A stretch of 64,000 nucleotides of DNA from Rhizobium phaseoli (GTDB lineage Bacteria; Pseudomonadota; Alphaproteobacteria; Rhizobiales; Rhizobiaceae): positions 602,417-666,416 of the forward strand of contig NZ_ML133565.1 in NCBI RefSeq assembly GCF_003985125.1. Direction: 5' to 3'. The position numbers were made by a program, and so were the translations under genes. Positions 62,589 to 64,000 of the stretch are shown piece by piece. The notes below the pieces were generated by a model. It had not been told where the DNA came from and made no database searches. It saw nothing but the letters and a program-made list of their open reading frames with translations. Each line of letters starts with the position of its first letter. Position 1 is the first letter of the stretch.

Positions 62589-62955
62589 CGGCATAGCCGG
62601 AGGGTGATCTGCAGGAGTTGCTACGACCGTGCAGAGGAGGGCGCCACCAACGACGCTTTACAAGCCCTCGCGGATAAAAAAACGTAATTATAAGGCGTGG
62701 TGGCCTGCGCGCCTTTTCGCCATGCCTCGTTCTTTATGTGAGGTTGAGCTAGCCGCGAAATATCCGCGCCAGGTGATGATGGCGCGGCGGGACTAGTCCA
62801 TCCGGAGGTCGGAACCCACTGCAGACCGGCCAGGCTCAGCTTCCGATCAGGTTGGTCCAGAGAGTTCAATCGCCGAAAATAAAGGCAGCCTCCACTATAT
62901 TCAGCATTATTGGAAATGCTGTATATAACAACAAATACAGCAAAGGAGGACGCCT
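62589..62955. other. Intergenic region holding antitoxin promoter
   Basis: 367 bases without a gene. The last 60 bases contain two overlapping inverted repeats described separately. The first 300 bases show nothing beyond short weak stems. Confidence 0.5.
62902..62941. promoter_or_regulatory. Palindromic operators of the antitoxin operon
   Basis: Two overlapping dyads: CAGCATT (62902-62908) with AATGCTG (62915-62921), and GCTGTAT (62918-62924) with ATACAGC (62935-62941). The second ends in the antitoxin's ribosome binding region. Phd/YefM antitoxins bind palindromes of this kind to repress their own operon, so autoregulation is the likely function. Confidence 0.6.
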
Positions 62956-63222
62956 ATGCCCAGGTCAAGCGGTTCCTATTCTACCAGCGATCTCTCCCGG
63001 AAATCCGGCGACATCATCGCCGAGGCGCTTCGTCATCCGGTCACCATCACCCAGCGCAACAAGCCGCGCCTCGTCCTCCTCAACATTGAAGATTACGAGC
63101 GGCTGATGAAACAATCCGACCGCCGATCCGTCGGCACCATAGGGACCATGTCGGATGAACCCTTCGCTGAATTCGAGAACGCCGTCGAGACCTATGCCGG
63201 CGAGGATGAGGCAGGTCGGTAG
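62956..63222 (+). CDS. Phd/YefM-family antitoxin
   Basis: 88 aa; strong AAAGGAGG six bases upstream of the ATG. The PhdYeFM fold is shown by STSDLSRKSGDIIAEALRHPVTITQRNKPRLVLLNIEDYERLM, in which the ITQRNKPRLVL strand and the EDYERL helix are the family signature. The C-terminal 30 residues (EPFAEFENAVETYAG) are the acidic toxin-binding tail. The stop overlaps the GTG of the toxin frame. The antitoxin reading frame is intact whereas the toxin gene is not. Confidence 0.88.
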   Translation: MPRSSGSYSTSDLSRKSGDIIAEALRHPVTITQRNKPRLVLLNIEDYERLMKQSDRRSVGTIGTMSDEPFAEFENAVETYAGEDEAGR

Positions 63223-63634
63223 TGAGCTACGACCTGATCCAGACCGCAAGCGTTATACGGTATCCTTACCTGTGGGCGCGCGAGGCTGAGCGTGGAGAGA
63301 CGGAAGACGCAAGGAGCGGCCGGTCGCCGTGGGCGTGAGAATGCCACGGCCGGACGGTGATCTGGTCCTGTTCTTTCCTATCACCACCAAGCAGCCGGAC
63401 GTGTCGTGCTTTGCTGTGGAGGTGCCATTAATCGAAAAGCGCCGCGCCGGCCTCGATGCCGATCGCAGGCTTTGGATCATCTTCGACGAGTTCAACACCA
63501 ACATCGTCGGCAATTCATTCTATCTCGAGCCCGAGCCGCCGATCGGTCGCTTCAGCAAGGCCTTCTTTCTGCCGTTGCTGCGCGAATTCATCAGCCGCCG
63601 CAAGTCGGCCACGGAAGTCAACCGGTTCCGCTGA
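63222..63634 (+). pseudogene. PemK-like toxin gene with one-base frameshift
   Basis: Starting at the GTG at 63222 (overlapping the antitoxin stop) the frame reads SYDLIQTASVIRYPYLWAREAERGETE and then goes out of phase, stopping at 63338. From 63308 a second frame continues as RKERPVAVGVRMPRPDGDLVLFF to 63634. Joining the two at 63306/63307 by adding one G would give GETEGRKERPVAV, which fits the E-G-R-K-x-R-P block of a PemK-like family common in alphaproteobacteria. A single-base deletion, or a sequencing error, explains this best. The restored product would be about 137 aa. Confidence 0.75.
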
Positions 63635-63669
63635 CCTGCTACGGCAAGAGTGTGGCGGCGTATTGACCG

Positions 63670-63864
63670 TCATGAAGGGGATTTGACGAAGCAGTTTGCC
63701 TCGGCCGCCGCATCCATATCCTTGCGACGGAAGTAGATCGCCCGTCCACAGTGGCCCTGCACGATGATGATCTGTTCGTCCTTCGATTGGGTGATCTCGT
63801 GCGGAATGATCAACGGCCGGCGCTGGCAGCTGAGGCTTCGCACTTGGAAATAGAATGTACCCGG
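63670..63864 (-). pseudogene. traG: C-terminal remnant of a traG-like coupling protein gene
   Basis: 65 codons on the minus strand, open from just after an in-frame TAG (63867-63865) to a TGA at 63670. It reads RRPLIIPHEITQSKDEQI and then CGRAIYFRRKDMDAAAEAN. DEQI..GHxxxCGRAIYFRR is the C-terminal pattern of TraG/VirD4-type conjugation coupling proteins. Relative to intact TraG as I recall it, a few residues are missing between ITQS and KDEQ and between GH and CGRA. There is no start codon or N-terminal ATPase, so it is a fragment. Confidence 0.6.
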
Positions 63865-63873
63865 CTACACGCG

Positions 63874-64000
63874 TGTGGCGGTGAAGTTGAAATGTCCGGA
63901 TGTTTGCAAAGTAGAAATGTCACTTTGGTCTGCATCCGGCAGGCGATCAGCCCCGATCTGAGCGGCTGGTCCGGGTTGCAAGATCAGATCGGGGCGGGTG
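63874..64000. mobile_element. Probable IS21-type element end, cut by window
   Basis: Two copies of GT(T/A)GAAATGTC, at 63886-63896 and 63911-63921, spaced 25 bases, are like the multiple terminal repeats of IS21-family elements. They begin right where the traG remnant loses its frame. A 12-base perfect inverted repeat (63950-63961 with 63984-63995) follows. No transposase is inside the window, so the family is a guess from the repeats. Confidence 0.35.

Overview
The window looks like an accessory or plasmid/chromid region of a Rhizobiaceae genome, most likely Rhizobium sensu stricto. This rests on GC-rich alphaproteobacterial codon use, many ATGA-overlapping operons, exopolysaccharide-type export genes (ExoP/Wzc-, ExoF- and ExoQ-like), a rhizobial intergenic palindromic repeat near 26.5 kb, an alternative cytochrome oxidase resembling the Bradyrhizobium CoxMNO type, and a traG-like conjugation remnant at the right edge. 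No rRNA, tRNA or CRISPR array was seen.

Layout. (1) 1-5956, + strand: a surface-glycan glycosylation operon with one GT4 enzyme (cut by the window edge), three consecutive CgeB-like glycosyltransferases joined by ATGA overlaps, a UDP-glucuronate-decarboxylase-like SDR and a SAM methyltransferase. (2) 5990-15324: a respiratory island. A diheme cytochrome c on the + strand converges on a tightly packed - strand operon: FdhF/YdeP-like molybdopterin oxidoreductase, membrane cytochrome c, oxidase subunits II (with fused cytochrome c), I and III, a CtaG-like protein and a small cytochrome c. (3) 15605-42439: a Wzx/Wzy-type exopolysaccharide locus: GDP-mannose 4,6-dehydratase, Wzc-like co-polymerase/ATPase and three glycosyltransferases (-); then Wzy/ExoQ-like polymerase, beta-helix protein, WecG-type transferase, undecaprenyl-phosphate sugar phosphotransferase, UDP-xylose synthase-like SDR and two GT2 enzymes (+); a LuxR-type regulator with a degenerate receiver (-); six overlapping genes (+) for a diacylated 3-amino sugar and a second aminosugar; and a Wzx flippase and an ExoF-like export protein (-).

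(4) 43017-61372, + strand, is the most unusual part: a giant protein (2113 aa), a CobW-family metallochaperone, a second giant protein (1760 aa), a second CobW protein, an unrecognised 101-aa protein, and a type I secretion ABC transporter with its HlyD-type adaptor. Each giant protein carries an N,N-dimethylformamidase-like domain followed by DUF4082 and cadherin/VCBS-like modules. I read this as a duplicated (giant secreted protein + metal chaperone) unit sharing one secretion machine. (5) 61683-64000: a membrane-anchored protein of unknown function, an intact Phd/YefM-type antitoxin with palindromic operators, its PemK-like toxin gene broken by an apparent one-base deletion, a traG C-terminal remnant and probable IS21-type terminal repeats, all suggesting a plasmid-derived edge.

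Functional reading: regions 1 and 3 together supply most functions for assembling and exporting a surface polysaccharide (priming transferase, glycosyltransferases, nucleotide-sugar synthesis, flippase, polymerase, co-polymerase, export protein). Region 2 could couple oxidation of formate or a similar substrate to a dedicated, divergent oxidase. Region 4 would place large adhesin- or enzyme-like proteins outside the cell. All functions are inferred from sequence read by eye; no database search was run.
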